Source: Lumbricus terrestris (lineage: Eukaryota; Annelida; Clitellata; Crassiclitellata; Lumbricidae). From it: DNA of 64,000 nucleotides. Each line of letters opens with the position of its first letter. Position 1 is the stretch's first letter. Shown here in pieces: positions 10,844-23,491 of the stretch. Made by a program: the position numbers and the translations under genes. The DNA lies in contig OX457051.1 in NCBI GenBank assembly GCA_949752735.1, forward strand, positions 1,873,501 through 1,937,500, given 5' to 3'. The notes beneath the pieces were generated by a model. It made no database searches. It saw nothing but the letters and a program-made list of their open reading frames with translations, and had not been told where the DNA came from.

Positions 10844-12010
10844 ATTCATTCATTCATTCATTCATTCATTCGGACATTTATATAGCGCTCCTTCAAGAAA
10901 AACTACTCAGAAGCGCTCCCAACTCCAGCGCGCACAAAAAGAACAGTTTTAAGTTTAGTAAGGAAGGATCCTGGTAGAGTCCCAGGGTGTAGGCGTAGCT
11001 CAAAAGGAAGGCCATTCCAGACCACTGGTCCAACTACAGAAAAGGCTCGATCCTTCATGGTAGTAGTACGAGCAAAAGGAACTAAGAGGACTCCCCTATC
11101 AGCAGAGCGTAGCTGACGACGTCCTTGGATACCCAATGTAGAGCTGCATAGCTCACGGAGGTAAGTTGGGGCAAGGCCCTGACAACATCGCCATACCAAT
11201 GCAGCTACCCTGAACTCGATACGCTGGCGAATAGGGAGCCAGTGAAGTACCTCAAACATGTAGTTTGAGACATGATCATATTTAGGGATTTTCCCAATTA
11301 GGCGTGCAGCAGAGCGCAACACCCGGTCAAGACAAGTCAATCTGCTGGATGGGAGGCCAATGTAGAGCGAAGAGCAATAGTCGATGCGAGATGTAACGAA
11401 AGAATGCACTAAAGTAAGAGTAGCAGCAGACGTAAGAGAACGGATGACAGTGCGAAGCTGGCGCAGCTGATAATAGCAGTCTCGAGCAAGACGGTGAAGT
11501 TGAGGAGCAAAAGTTAGTTCTTGGTCAAGTTGGACACCGAGGTCATGAACCGTGGTTGCAAAGACAAAGCCAGGAAACTCAGATGCAAGAGAAAATAGAT
11601 CAAGCTTGGCAAGCTGCTGCCGTGTGCCCAACCAAATAAATTTTGTCTTAGATGGGTTCAAGCGTAGTCTATTGGATGACATCCATGCCTCTAGAGCATC
11701 CAAAGTCCCGCTTATTATCCGAACCGCTTTGACAGCATTAGAAGGGAGGCAATGGGTGTAAGCCTGGACGTCGTCAACATACTGCTGACTCAAAACCGAA
11801 TGAGCTGTTAGTAGAGTGGAAAGACCTGAGGTGTAAATAATATAAAGTATGGGACCAAGGACTGAACCCTGGGGTAGACCATATTGTGCAGGCACCCATG
11901 AGGACCTAGAAGAGCCATGGACCACACAGAGAGAACGCTCCTGAAGAAAAGAATCTATCCATTTGTAAAAAGCACCAGACAAACCAAAAGAAACACTCAG
12001 CCGCTCTAAC
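10844..12010 (-). mobile_element. CR1/L2-like LINE with the longest RT frame of its family here
   Basis: A 399-codon frame (12102 to 10903; the first ~30 codons come from flanking repeat) runs from the end of the RT palm to the C-terminus. It shows RSSWVPAQYGLPQGSVLGP, a QYVDDVQAY catalytic box, NRLRLNPSKTKFIWLG, VHDLGVQLDQEL, LDRVLRSAARLIG, HWLPIRQRIEF and VVGPVVWNGLP. The 3' tail is GGAGCGCTTCTGAGTAG..., GCGCTATATAAAT, then (GAAT)n. The endonuclease and RT fingers are missing, so it is 5' truncated and not autonomous. It lies in gene A's EGF2-EGF3 intron. Confidence 0.85.
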
Positions 12011-12340
12011 ATGTATGTATGTACATTGTATATATGTATGTTTGTATGTATGATGCATGTATGCAAGTTTGTAAGAATGTATGAACGTATGCATGTCAGC
12101 ATGTATTTATTATTGTATGTAGGCCTAAGTATCTAAGTATACATGCAAATATGTATGCCAGCATGTATGTATGTGTATATGTGCATACTCACATGCATAC
12201 CTATATACATACATACTTTCATACATATATGTCCTACGGGGAATAATGGTCGGGGTAATGTCCTACGGGGGGTAATGGTCGGGGTCATGGCAGGGAATAA
12301 TGGCAGGGGTAATGGGCCGGGGTAAAGTCCGGATACCGGC
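12011..12340. repeat. TATG-rich tract and GGGGTAATGG minisatellite
   Basis: 12011-12230 is irregular ATGTATGT repeat. 12231-12330 holds five or so variants of GGGGTAATGGTC and CCTACGGGG. Confidence 0.6.
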
Positions 12341-12592
12341 ATGGCCAGTCTGTTCGTATTGTGACGATTATATGTATGCACTATTAGTTCGTTTTCTTGA
12401 CTGAGGACGATTGTGCAGCACTTGAGGCTTTTGAGCCATGTGGGCAGAGCGTTTTAGACTCATTTAAAAGTTGACGCTATATTAAATGTCTTCATACATA
12501 AATGCATGCACAGTTGCACACATTAGCGTACATAATATTATTATCCCAGCACCTTGGAACACACGAGACCAGATTCTGAATAATGTTTGCAG

Positions 12593-12706
12593 ATATTGAA
12601 CCTTGTGCGAGCAACCCATGTCAAAATGGCGGTTCTTGTGAAGCTGCTCAGGACGGATGGAACTGTACGTGTCAGCCATATTTCACTGGACTTTACTGTG
12701 AACAGA
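12593..12706 (+). CDS. Gene A, EGF-like exon 3
   Basis: A 114-bp phase 1-1 exon between TGTTTGCAG and GTAAGT. It encodes EPCASNPCQNGGSC...NCTCQPYFTGLYC, six cysteines in canonical spacing. It opens with a (D)IEPC start as in calcium-binding EGF domains. NCT is a potential N-glycosylation sequon. Gene B's counterpart (44636-44749) differs at 7 of 38 residues and lacks the sequon. Confidence 0.85.
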
Positions 12707-14233
12707 GTAAGTCATTGCTAGATGAAAATGTTACTTTCTTATCTTTCCAGTTGAGCTACAACGGTAAGGGCATCTCACTTTGCCTACCTTTGTGAAATTC
12801 GTTTATACGATAATAGCTTAGTTAAGATAATTGAATTTCGGGATGCCCTGCAAAGAAACCTGTAAGTAACTTCAAACTATCCGCAATCTCACTGGATTTT
12901 ATTAATTGAAAAATGATTATGACCGAGGCCAAACGGGCGCTAGGTGAAATGAGAAAGTTTGCATTTTTCATCTACAGGGTGGGTGAAAAAGGAATCCCTA
13001 TAATTATAAACCGTTACCAGGGGCAGTCAGCATCGTCATTCTACAGAAGCCGGGCCTTGTTGCAAAAAATCAGTTGAGATTTATGACTATTTATTGACTG
13101 ATGTGAGGGCGTAATTATGATTCATCTTTTTATAGTGAATTTAATATAGCCTAGTGTGTGAATTATAGGCTAATTTGACAGTAGACTAGGCTTAAAATAT
13201 AGGTCTGCACAATGTTTTATTCATATAAACGACAGTCATGCGTGAACTGTAATTTTCTTAAATTATACCGCAAGAATAACATTTTAAACCGCTGAAAAGT
13301 TTCATGGACTAAATGGCTCATTAACAATTAATCAAAATTAGATGAAGTAAATATTTGCTTAGTCTGGGCACTTAGATAATTATTAAGAGAAATATTGCCG
13401 CGTTTTGCTGAGCATTAATTTTAAATGTTTGAGATCGTGTCCACTAAGTAAAACATGCTTCAAAGTGGTTGTTCGATGTCAGGAATCCAAGGACAATTAG
13501 AGCTACCACGTTGTTGTCCGTTGGTAAAGCTATCACAGATCCAAACAATTTGGTTTGCACATATGGGAATTGACCTGGCATGTAGGCATAACTAGCGTCT
13601 GCTGCCGGATCTTATTAGGATAAATAGACTTACTTCGGTTAAATTTTAAATCAATGTCACGAAGTTTAAACTTCGACCACATCATGTCTGAAGTGTCATT
13701 CTAATCTTTCGATGGTAATTTACTATTCATTAATAATTTTTTTCATGGCGTTACGTAACGCTCAGCTCCCCCCACCCACCCACCCACGTAACGCTTCGTA
13801 ACGTTTTCAATGACCCCACCCACCCACCCTCGAGCGTTACGTAATTATGCAATGACCCCCAGACCCAATATACCAGAAAATCATCACAAAACGCTTTCCT
13901 GCAATTTTTCCCGGGTCATGTCGCAGATTGACCCGACTAATAGGCTACCACACACTACCATCCTGCACGGCTTCAGATTTGTTAGAGCCATCATTCTATT
14001 ACAATCATGTTCCAGTCTCGACCGAAGATTTTACTGTTTGGGTGAGGCCTTGGCTCACAATATTGTTTGCGATGTTGATGTTCTGTTGTGATATTGTTCT
14101 TCTGAACTTTGAAAGGACGGCAGTTGCATTGTATTAAAATGTATACTCGACTCTATTAAGTTTTAATGAGATTTGAAAGAGTTTATCCAGATTAATTCCA
14201 TGCAGTGAGCCCATTGTTTTTGTTTGTTTGCAG
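12707..14233. other. Intron, no gene recognised
   Basis: 1.5 kb AT-rich intron. 13738-13850 holds repeated GTTACGTAACG palindromes separated by CCCACCCACC tracts. No homologue of the gene B candidate exon (42879-43037) was found in this matching intron. Confidence 0.5.
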
Positions 14234-14347
14234 TAATAGACTTGTGCGCTAGTCGTCCCTGTCTGAGCGGTGGTACCTGTGTCTTCGACTGCGGAGACTT
14301 TCAATGTTTCTGCCCCGATGGATCTACTGGACGAAACTGTCAAACAG
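14234..14347 (+). CDS. Gene A, EGF-like exon 4 (seven cysteines)
   Basis: A 114-bp phase 1-1 exon between TTTGTTTGCAG and GTGTTA. It encodes [17 protein letters not shown]...CFCPDGSTGRNC. The seventh cysteine (the DC) sits where exon 2 also has an extra one. Gene B's counterpart (42678-42791) differs at 5 of 38 residues and keeps it. The donor GTGTTA is weaker than the GTAAGT used elsewhere in the gene. Confidence 0.85.
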
Positions 14348-14463
14348 GTGTTACCTCTTGGACACTGTTTCTTTAATCAGAGACGAAGTTTATTTAGCAC
14401 TTTGGTTATTACACTGATCCAGACGTAGATGACGTAAGAGAGTCAGTTATATAATATTAAGTA

Positions 14464-14693
14464 ATCGTTGCCACTCTAAAATTTAAAAAAAACATGTTGA
14501 AGTGTAAAAACCCAAGAAAACCCAAGTTGAGCAAACCTTCCGAAAATGACCAGAATTTCCCGAAAAATTCCCGAATTTCCCATAAATCTTCCCAAAATTT
14601 CCCGAATTTCCCGTCCAAAAAAAACCTCATTTCCCAAGTTCGGATAAAAAAAAACCAAGATCTTGTGAAATAACCCAAGGAGTGGCAACACTG
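14464..14693. mobile_element. hAT-like MITE, 230 bp
   Basis: Terminal inverted repeats GTTGCCACTC / GAGTGGCAAC are flanked by 8-bp direct repeats ATTAAGTA (14456-14463) and ATTAAGTT (14694-14701). An 8-bp duplication and a CAGTGTTGCCA-type right end fit the hAT superfamily. The inside is AATTTCCCGAA-rich and non-coding. Confidence 0.65.
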
Positions 14694-14701
14694 ATTAAGT
14701 T

Positions 14702-15302
14702 ACATGCATAGATCTACATGAGTCGCGATAACCCAATTGTTAGCGTGCTAGATTTTCAGACACAAGGCTGAGGTTTCATATTCACAGCAATTTTGTTTTG
14801 AGATATCGAGTAGAGGAGGCTTATGTCAAGGATTATATTTACTTGTAGATGGCGGAATGTAGTCGCGTTAAGTTCTACACATGAAGCCGTGGGCGTATAA
14901 GCTGAGTTTTATCGTCTTAATTATTATGAACACTGTCTAACCGCGGCTGTCTCACTTAAATAACTTAACCTTTGAAATGGGGAACATTTTATAAATCTGA
15001 AGAGTATATTTGCAATGGTTGAAGCTACGCGGCGGCCAAATTGTATTTAAATCGGTCCAATAGAAATAGCCGTTTCATAGTAGAATGTCAATATTTATAT
15101 CGCTAAACTTCGCACGCGATTTTCTCATCTAACAGTTTATGTATACCATCGTGTTTAAAATTTTATAACTCCGGTTATATGTGAGATATGGAAAAACCGC
15201 TAAAAGTTTTTGAAAAAAAAATGAAACATCTTCAGGAAATTGCTAAAAAAGTGAAAAACTTTTTTGAAGAAGCGACTGGTTTTGTGAAAACGGGTTACAT
15301 TT
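14702..15302. other. Intron, no gene recognised
   Basis: AT-rich sequence with no long frame, no repeat family recognised and no plausible exon. Confidence 0.45.
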
Positions 15303-15715
15303 AAGCTTACTCTGTAAGTTAGTAGTTCTAGGCTATTAATCGTTCTCGTCATGAAACTTCCATTTAAGAAAGGACAATTTTCATCAATCCAACCTCAATT
15401 TAAGCAAGAATTACCTCCATCAATCCATTCCATTTAGGCAAGAATTCTTGGTAATTATATCACTTTAGCGTTCTAAATTATTCACCATTGTATGGATTGA
15501 CGAAAATAATTCCTGTTAAATAGAAGTCGGAATGGTGAAAGTATTTTCACTTAAATAGAAGAGGGATCGATCAATAGATTCTTGCATCAATTGGAGCAGG
15601 ATTCATAAAAAATAATTGCTTTTTAAATCAAAGCTGGATCGATCGATAAAAATGGAATTATTGCTCAAATAGAAGCTGGATTGGTGAAAGTATAATTATT
15701 TTTTAAAAATTTATT
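15303..15715. repeat. Degenerate foldback repeat
   Basis: The left half carries CATTTAAG..A.AATT and CATCAATCCA units. The right half carries their reverse complements (GGATTGACGAAAATAATT, TTAAATAGAAG). The CTTTAGCGTTCTAAATTATT box near 15466 recurs in reverse near 21070. It is related to the AGCTGGATGAA foldback family. Confidence 0.5.
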
Positions 15716-15790
15716 ATTATTATATTATATTTTTTTACCCGAGGTACCTAGGATCCCTCGGGATTTCAAAAAGATATGCTTGGAGCTTAT
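15716..15790 (-). mobile_element. 3'-UTR stub of the ATT-tailed LINE family
   Basis: The family's terminal hairpin is at 15738-15762: CCCGAGG stem, 11-nt loop, CCTCGGG stem. It sits beside a TTA-rich tail. In this copy the stem is fully Watson-Crick. No coding sequence is attached. Confidence 0.55.
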
Positions 15791-15839
15791 TATTATTATT
15801 TTTTTATTTTAAAAAAAGTTATTATTTTTTATATTTTAT

Positions 15840-16080
15840 CATCATTATTATTTTTTTTTGTCCTGAGGTACTTCATTCCCCCAGGGACTTATGGACTATT
15901 ATTAATTGAAGAGTGAATGTCTGGTGGGTCAGGCCTCGTCTTCAGGGTGTGAGGCAAAAGATCCTTTGAAAGCGACCAGGTTGTGGCGTTGGATACAAAT
16001 GGACAGACGTTGAAAAAGAAAGAAGGCTTCACGTCTGTCACCACTGATAGAAGAGATGCGGCTGCCAATTTTTATTGGCA
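15840..16080 (-). mobile_element. ATT-tailed LINE, C-terminal stub
   Basis: The - strand frame ending at a TGA (15929-15931) encodes GSRISSISGDRREAFFLFQRL and following residues. This is the extreme C-terminus of the family seen at 16.2 and 19.2 kb. The 3' hairpin is at 15862-15885 and a TTA tail lies to its left. Confidence 0.6.
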
Positions 16081-16097
16081 TTATTTTTTTCATTATT

Positions 16098-16931
16098 ATT
16101 ATTATTATTATTATTTTTTGGTTTAAATTTATATTTTTTTTGCCCCGAGGTACTTATGATCCCTCAGGGACTTACACCCTAATGCTAAGATAAAAACATC
16201 TGGAACGGCACCTAGTCGTCGTTGAAATCCAGTGAAGGAAACGAGCCGCGGAATGCCACTGCATTAAATCGCTGGATTGTAAGAGAAAGACGTTGAAATA
16301 AGAAAGACGTCTCGCGAGCGTCTCCAGAAATGGCGCTGAGGTTCTGTCCCAAAGATAAAAGAAAGGTCATGCCTTCATCACTCACCGGGCCCATGGTTTC
16401 GCAGGCCAAAGGAACAAAGTGATGGACGGTTGCGAGATGAGCGTATTTTGCGTTCTTCCGAGTAGCCGCCATCTCGGCCGCAGCCCCGGCCTTTCGAGAA
16501 GTGTTCGGCAAGTATGAAACGGCCAAGGTGTCTGTGACCGTTACATCCCAGACCAGGCTGCGTCCCGCACGCCAAGGTATAAGAGTGAGACCGTCTGGTC
16601 TCTTGCCGTCGGATCTTAGAAGGCCAACCGGTTCTTTGGCTGAGGGGTAGCCGGCTCGAACCAAGCTTCGAAAGATTAGGTCGTTCAGGGTCGCATGTCG
16701 AGACGAGCGTCCCGGACCCAACACGCAGGATAGATCATGCGAACCCTCTGCCGAAACAAGAGAGCAGCAGACACAGCTGTGCGGCTCGCATAGAGTAGCG
16801 CCAAGGCGCAATCCAACAGCGACTCTGACCGCCTCATCATCGAGTCTCAACCCACAAGATGTGATGGGGAGAGCGAATAGCCAATCACCCGAGTGCGGGG
16901 CGGAGACTGCACCAAAGCGTGCTTGATGGTA
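16098..16931 (-). mobile_element. ATT-tailed LINE, C-terminal domain, fused to CR1 sequence
   Basis: The 291-codon frame (17087 to 16212) is chimeric. Its first ~50 residues are CR1/L2-like RT tail (from 16932-17087). The remainder is a different LINE: HSGDWLFALPITSCGLRL, then a C/H-rich stretch (C.C.........H...C), GPGRSSRH, KRPDGLTLIPW...WDVTV and ISGDARETSFLFQRL. The C/H stretch plus PD and a downstream D resemble the zinc knuckle and restriction-like endonuclease at the C-terminus of R2/NeSL-type LINEs; that assignment is inference. The 3' hairpin is at 16143-16169, then an ATT tail. Confidence 0.65.
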
Positions 16932-17130
16932 GATGAGCCGGGCAGCAGAGCGCAGAACCCGATCTAACCGTCCCAGAACCCCAAGGGGGAGGCCAACAAG
17001 GATTGAGCAACAATGGTCGATTCGACTGGTTATGAAGGCATGAACAAAAGCTACTAGCGCATCATGAGAGAGAGAGCGTGCAATCACTCGAAGTTGACGA
17101 AGCTGGTAGTAACAGCTTCGAGCAACAAGA
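16932..17130 (-). mobile_element. Isolated CR1/L2-like piece, near-identical to 17820-18013
   Basis: About 195 bp matches 17820-18013 with only a few differences (one GA unit and about one substitution). It covers the region encoding ARSLSHDALVAFVHAF...RVLRSAARLI. It is wedged between two ATT-tailed LINE pieces, so the copy is recent compared with the surrounding decay. Confidence 0.75.
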
Positions 17131-17309
17131 TTATTATTTTTTGCCCCGAGGTATACAGGATCCCTCAGGGACTTCGCTACCGCCTAATATAAAATCACAG
17201 TCTTCGGTGTTCTGATCGGCGAAAGTGCCCCTAAAGGCAACTGCGTTGAAACGTTGTATCGTCAGCGAGATTCGCTGGAACAAAAATGTTGTTTCACGTG
17301 GCTCCCCCG

Positions 17310-17310
<1 letters not shown>
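17131..17310 (-). mobile_element. ATT-tailed LINE, C-terminal stub
   Basis: The - strand reads GEPRETTFLFQRISLTIQRF, then NAVAFRGTFAD, then a 3' UTR with the family hairpin (17144-17170). A short AATAAT tail abuts the CR1 piece. It is bounded on its 5' side by (ATT)n. Confidence 0.65.
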
Positions 17311-17357
<47 letters not shown>

Positions 17358-17372
17358 TTTTATTATTATTAT
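17311..17372 (+). repeat. (ATT)n microsatellite
   Basis: Nearly pure ATT repeats. They probably grew from a LINE tail. Confidence 0.85.
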
Positions 17373-18904
<1,532 letters not shown>

Positions 18905-19166
18905 ATAACTGTCGGGTTATATCATTGTTACAAAGGCAATGTGGATGAGAAACAGATGGCGTTCCCCCGCTGGACTGCCACCGAGATTCTTTGAAGAAGG
19001 TAACTCGTCTCGTGTCTGTCCTGAGTCGCCTCGGTCAACCTTCGTCCCAGGTCTAAAACAAAGTCCAGTCCCTCCGAGCTCCAAGAACCACCGGACTCCA
19101 ATGCCACCGCCACGAAGGCATGTGTCCGAGTGACTGCGGCGTACTTTGTTCTTTTGGCGACGGCTA
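18905..19166 (-). mobile_element. ATT-tailed LINE, diverged C-terminal stub
   Basis: The - strand frame reads AVAKRTKYAAVTRTHAFVAV, then SEGLDFVLDLGRRLTEAT, then DRHETSYLLQRISVAVQR. This matches the C-terminus of the 19.2-kb copy in order but is clearly diverged. The usual 3' hairpin is not present. Confidence 0.6.
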
Positions 19167-20170
19167 TTATTATTATTATTATTATTATTATAAAAAATAT
19201 TACCCGAGGTATCTATAATCCCTCAGGTGTCAGATATTACTAAGAAATTTAAACTCTGGAGTGGCCATCCATGTCAAGATCTGGAAGAACAAAAGTGCTG
19301 TGGAAGGCGACAGCATTAAAACGCTGAATGGTAACAGACAGGCGCTGAAACAAGAAGCTTGTTTCTCTTGCGTCGCCTGAAATTTGGCTCAAGAGACGAC
19401 CCAGGTCGGCGAGAAATGCCTGTCCCTTGGCGTTAATTGGTCCCATTGTTTCAAAAGCCAATGGGACAAAGTGGTACGATTGCATCAACTGTGCATATTT
19501 TGTGTTCTTCCTGGCTTCAGCCAGTTCAGCAGCGCCACCCATCCGAATGGAGGTTGTGGCTAGATAAGAGGTAGCTACAGTGTCTGCAACTGTGACGTCC
19601 CAGGTCAAGCAATGACCCGAGCGCCAGGGAATCAAAGTAAGGCCGTCAGGTCTTTTACCATCCGACCTTGACAAACCAGGTGGTTCCTTAACTGCCGGAA
19701 TGCGCGCCTGAACAAGGCCCCTGCAGATTAGGCCATTCAGGACCGCATGACGGGCCTGACGACCTGGACCAAGACGGCACGAGAGGCCGTGCGATCCTTC
19801 AGCGGTCACAAGAGTGCCACACGGGCAGCTGTGTGGATGACAGATGACGGTTCCTAGGCGGAGGCCCACCGCTATCCTAACCGCCTCGTCATCCAGCCTG
19901 AGACCGCAAGCACTTATAGGTAAGGCAAACAGCCAGTCGCCTGCATGAGGTGCTGAGACTGCTTTCAAACGAGCTTGGTGGTAATCACTAGTGTGAAAGT
20001 GGTCAAGCTCGGCTATTGATTCTGCGATAACTGGTTTATCCCAGAAGGACTGCTTGTGAGGAAATTCTCCATCAGCACAATATGTGGGATATTTTGAGCA
20101 CCAATGCTCAAACGAAGCAGAAAAATGTGGATCTGTTTCCATCCATGATCACATTGCTCAGCATGGAGGT
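19167..20170 (-). mobile_element. ATT-tailed LINE, best preserved C-terminal domain
   Basis: A 297-codon frame (20142 to 19249) is intact. Order: HWCSKYPTYCADG, SFWDKPV, APHAGDWLFALPISACGLRL, a zinc-knuckle-like CPCGTLVTAEGSHGLSC (C.C.........H...C), GPGRQARHAVLN, KRPDGLTLIPW, TWDVTV, and ISGDARETSFLFQRLSVTIQ. PD is followed 15 residues later by D, close to the PD(X12-14)D motif of restriction-like endonucleases in R2-type LINEs. The RT is missing, so this is a 5'-truncated insertion. The 3' hairpin is at 19203-19227 and the tail is ATT repeats (19167-19192). Confidence 0.7.
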
Positions 20171-20176
20171 TTGGAG

Positions 20177-20177
<1 letters not shown>

Positions 20178-20269
<92 letters not shown>

Positions 20270-20283
20270 GTTATTATTATTGT

Positions 20284-20315
<32 letters not shown>

Positions 20316-20370
20316 ATCATTATTATTAGGCTATTGTTATTGTTATTATTACTATTATTATTTTTTTTTC
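20178..20370 (+). repeat. (ATT)n microsatellite, ~190 bp
   Basis: A long ATT tract with GTT, AAT and ACT interruptions, lying between two LINE 3' fragments. Confidence 0.9.
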
Positions 20371-20655
20371 CGATGTAGTTTTCACATATCAGTTACAGTT
20401 TTCTTAGGGCAGCCGGACCATGGCCCCGGGCAATCCAGATAAGGTGCCCTGGTAGGCAACTGCGTTGAAACGTTGGGTCGTAATTGATATACTCTGGAAA
20501 AGATATCCTGTTTCGCGCAAATCTCCAGAAATCCTCGACAGCCGGCGACCGATCTCGGACACAAAGGCGAGACCCTCGTTGTTGATGGGGCCCATTGTTT
20601 CCACGGCTAACAGGACGAAAAGGTATGTCCTTTGGAGGTCCGAATATTTGGATAG
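20371..20655 (-). mobile_element. ATT-tailed LINE, C-terminal stub
   Basis: The - strand reads ETMGPINNEGLAFVSEIGRR, then LSRISGDLRETGYLFQSISI, then TTQRFNAVAYQG, with a stop at 20404. A frameshift lies near its 5' end. ATT tracts lie on both sides. Confidence 0.65.
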
Positions 20656-20689
20656 TAATAATTATTATTATTATTATTATTATTATTAC

Positions 20690-20959
20690 AAACAACTTCC
20701 TCCAAAACAGACAAGTTCCTATTCTAACATCAATTCCGAAGAGAAATAATTGCAACTATGGTTCTTGGACCTGGTCCCCGGTGTCATGCATGAAGGACCC
20801 TCTAAACGCTATTGCGTTGTAGCGCTGAGTGCAAAATATTAATGGACAGGCGCTGAAACAGATGTGTAGACTCCTGAGGGTCGCCCGTGACGGCAGTCAG
20901 CCGATGTCCTAATTCCACAATAAACTCGCGACCTGAAATGTTAATTGGTCCCAATGTTT

Positions 20960-21015
<56 letters not shown>
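20690..21015 (-). mobile_element. ATT-tailed LINE, decayed C-terminal stub plus (ATT)n
   Basis: The - strand between 20955 and 20770 reads EFIVELGHRLTAVTGD, then HLFQRLSINI, after which frame and stops break down. 20966-21014 is an ATT tract. Confidence 0.5.
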
Positions 21016-21016
<1 letters not shown>

Positions 21017-21019
21017 TGC

Positions 21020-21517
21020 CAAGGTAGACGTGGGATTCATGAAAAATAGGCCTAATAATGCTGCGTCAGGCGAATAATTTAGAACGCTAAAGCGATAGAT
21101 CATCGAATTATTTTTTATTAATCAAATTCGATTTTACCGCAAATAATTTTCAGAAGCCAAAGTTGTTGAAAAAATTCCATGTTTTCAATCCTGTAATTGT
21201 AGGCCTACGTCACTATATGAATAGGCCCAGATCTAATATGGTTTCAATCAGGTAGGCCTTTTAGTTGACAGACCGTTAATTAATTATTAAAGGTCTACAA
21301 CGGTGAATATGTAGTCTAATGTGCTGATGAAAGCAGTGCTTAGTCAGATATAAGGTGGATGGATGAAAAGAATTCTTCATTATATCAAACCTGGATTGAT
21401 TATTTGAAGCATTTCGTGATTGTATCATGAAAATAATTCTTGATGATTGACGAAAAGAATTCTTCATGAAATAGAAGATGGATTTATGGAAATAATTTTG
21501 ACTAGTCAATAATATTA

Positions 21518-21579
<62 letters not shown>

Positions 21580-21585
21580 TGACCA
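21020..21585. repeat. Foldback-like repeat and (TAA)n
   Basis: AATAATTTAGAACGCTAAAG near 21070 is the reverse complement of the box near 15466. GGATTGATT and GATTGACGAAAAGAATTCTTC units follow. 21518-21580 is pure TAA repeat. Confidence 0.5.
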
Positions 21586-22189
21586 TACACCCTGTTTTGA
21601 ATGACCTCCACTCCCCTACGAGCACAGTTATTGTCTGGATCTGCTCTTTGTCTACTCGCTGTTTCAAATAGTTTCTCCAAAACTCTTTTCCCCGGTGTTT
21701 ATGCACCGAGATCGCATCTGAATAGTTCATACCGCGAGGAGCGCTCTATTAATGTCCAGGTACGAGACGATATTTATTATTCATGATTATTGTCATAATT
21801 GTTTTCTTATTTTGCGCGTGATCCAACTTATACTATTACTGTTTTTATTATTAGGCCTATTGTGATTTCCCTTAAACCCATGCTGCAGCTTAGCCCCGCC
21901 TTCGTTCAGCGAGATGAGGTCAACAGCAATGGCGCCGTGATAAAACGGTGAATGAGAGTCTAATTTAGCGGTAATAGTTACCACATCGAATTTTAAAATC
22001 TCCGTATCTCGTGTATTAAAGTGAAATGTGAGTTGAAAACAGTCGCGTTGACCTACAAATTCGCTAAGGAACGTTTTGCAAATTGTTTCAAAAGAATATT
22101 CAAACAGACGGACAAACTTTCAGACATATTTTGGTATAGGTTAATATGATGCGACTGTATCAAATCGCGCGTGGAAATTAAGTCGCCCC
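21586..22189. other. Intron, no gene recognised
   Basis: No supported feature. The short + frame at 21601-21786 has no family resemblance. Confidence 0.4.
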
Positions 22190-23290
22190 GGTGTAAAGGT
22201 TTCAAATTACCCCCTCCTAAACATTGCTCCCCGGTAACTTGAAACCGTTTTCAGATTACACCTAGGGGTAACCTCAAACCGGTTTCATCCTACCCCTGGT
22301 TTCAGGTTGCCCTCTGAATTCCGAATGAATTCCGTATATCCAGCTTCCATTTCACCTACAGAGAACCTTCATCCAGCTTCTAGCTTCTATTTCACCTACA
22401 TAGAACCTTCATCCAGCTTCCATTTCACTTACATTACAGAGAGTCTTCATCTAGCTTCCATTTCACCTACATAGAACCTTCATTATTCTATTTCACCTAC
22501 AGAGAACCTTCATCCAGCTTCCATTTCTCAAGCGTCGTTTTCGTCAACCCAGCGTCTATTTCACCTACAGAGAACCTTCATCCAGCTTCCATTTCACCTA
22601 CAGAAAACCTTCATCAAGCTTCTATTTCACCTACAGAGAGATCCTTCATCCAGCTTCAATTTCACCTGCAGAGAATCTTCATCCAACTTCCATTTCTCAA
22701 GCGTCGTTTTCGTCAATCCAGCTTTGATTTTACCTACAGAGAACCTTCATCCAGCTTCCATTTCACCTACAGAGAACCTCCATTCAGCTTCCATTTTACC
22801 TGCAGAGAACCTTCATCCAGCTTCTATTTCACCCACAGAGAACTTTTATCCAGCTTCCATTTCGCCTACAGAGAACCTTCATCAAGCTTCCATTTCACAA
22901 ATGTTGTTTTCGCCAACCCATTTAACTAAGTGTTAGACATAAAAAAAACTCAGAAGCTGGATTGACGAAACTAACGTTTGAGAAATGGAAGCTGGATGAA
23001 GGTTCTCTGTAGGTGAAATAGAAGCTGGATTGACCAAAATAATGCTTGAGAAATGGGAGCTGGATTAAGGTTCTCTGGTAGAGAAATGGAAGTTGGGTGA
23101 AGATTCTCTAGAGGTGAAATGGAAGCTGGATGAATGTATTAATTGTATTATATGGGGGTAACCTGAAACCGTAGGGGGTAATTTGAAACCGGTTTAAGAT
23201 ACCGGGGGGGGGGGTTATATGAAACCGGTTTCAAGTTACCTGGGGGTAGTGTTTAGGAGGGGTAATTAGAAACCTTTACACCGGGGGAGA
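22190..23290. mobile_element. Foldback element, GGTGTAAAGG type
   Basis: The outer arms are GGTGTAAAGGTTTCAAATTA and its reverse complement near 23270. Inside these are arrays of GAAACCGGTTTCA and GGTAAC.TGAAACC. The core is about a dozen direct units of TCATCCAGCTTCCATTTCACC plus TACAGAGAACCT (22325-22930). It is followed by an inverted set (GGAAGCTGGATGAAGGTTCT, 22950-23135). No target duplication was found. ORFs through the core are repeat artefacts. Confidence 0.7.
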
Positions 23291-23430
23291 CTTTGCTTCG
23301 ACAGGGAATTAGATATTTTTTCCCCCGGAGACTTTATTTCAAATAAAGTCTCCGTGGGCGAATTTATTCTGAAGCAGATCCTCCGGGGGGCCTTTTAGGG
23401 GGAGACTCTGTCACGCGACACCGGCCCGGG
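23291..23430. repeat. GGAGACTTT palindrome cluster
   Basis: A near-perfect hairpin reads GGAGACTTTATTT, one base, then AAATAAAGTCTCC. Further GGGGGAGACT copies lie on either side. It abuts the preceding foldback element and may be part of its flank. Confidence 0.5.
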
Positions 23431-23491
23431 TCTGGTTGCTAAGCCCGTAGCCCGCGACATAATTCTATGTCTTATCTGTCGTTTTCAACAG

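Noticed and set aside
12751..12763. 13-nt micro-exon after gene A exon 3
   Set aside because: Good splice sites, but 13 nt would shift the frame and the intron before it would be only about 44 bp.
22724..22936. Repetitive ENLHPASISPT protein
   Set aside because: It reads through the foldback core units; similar frames appear in any orientation of the repeat (also 32298-32486 and 32502-32783).
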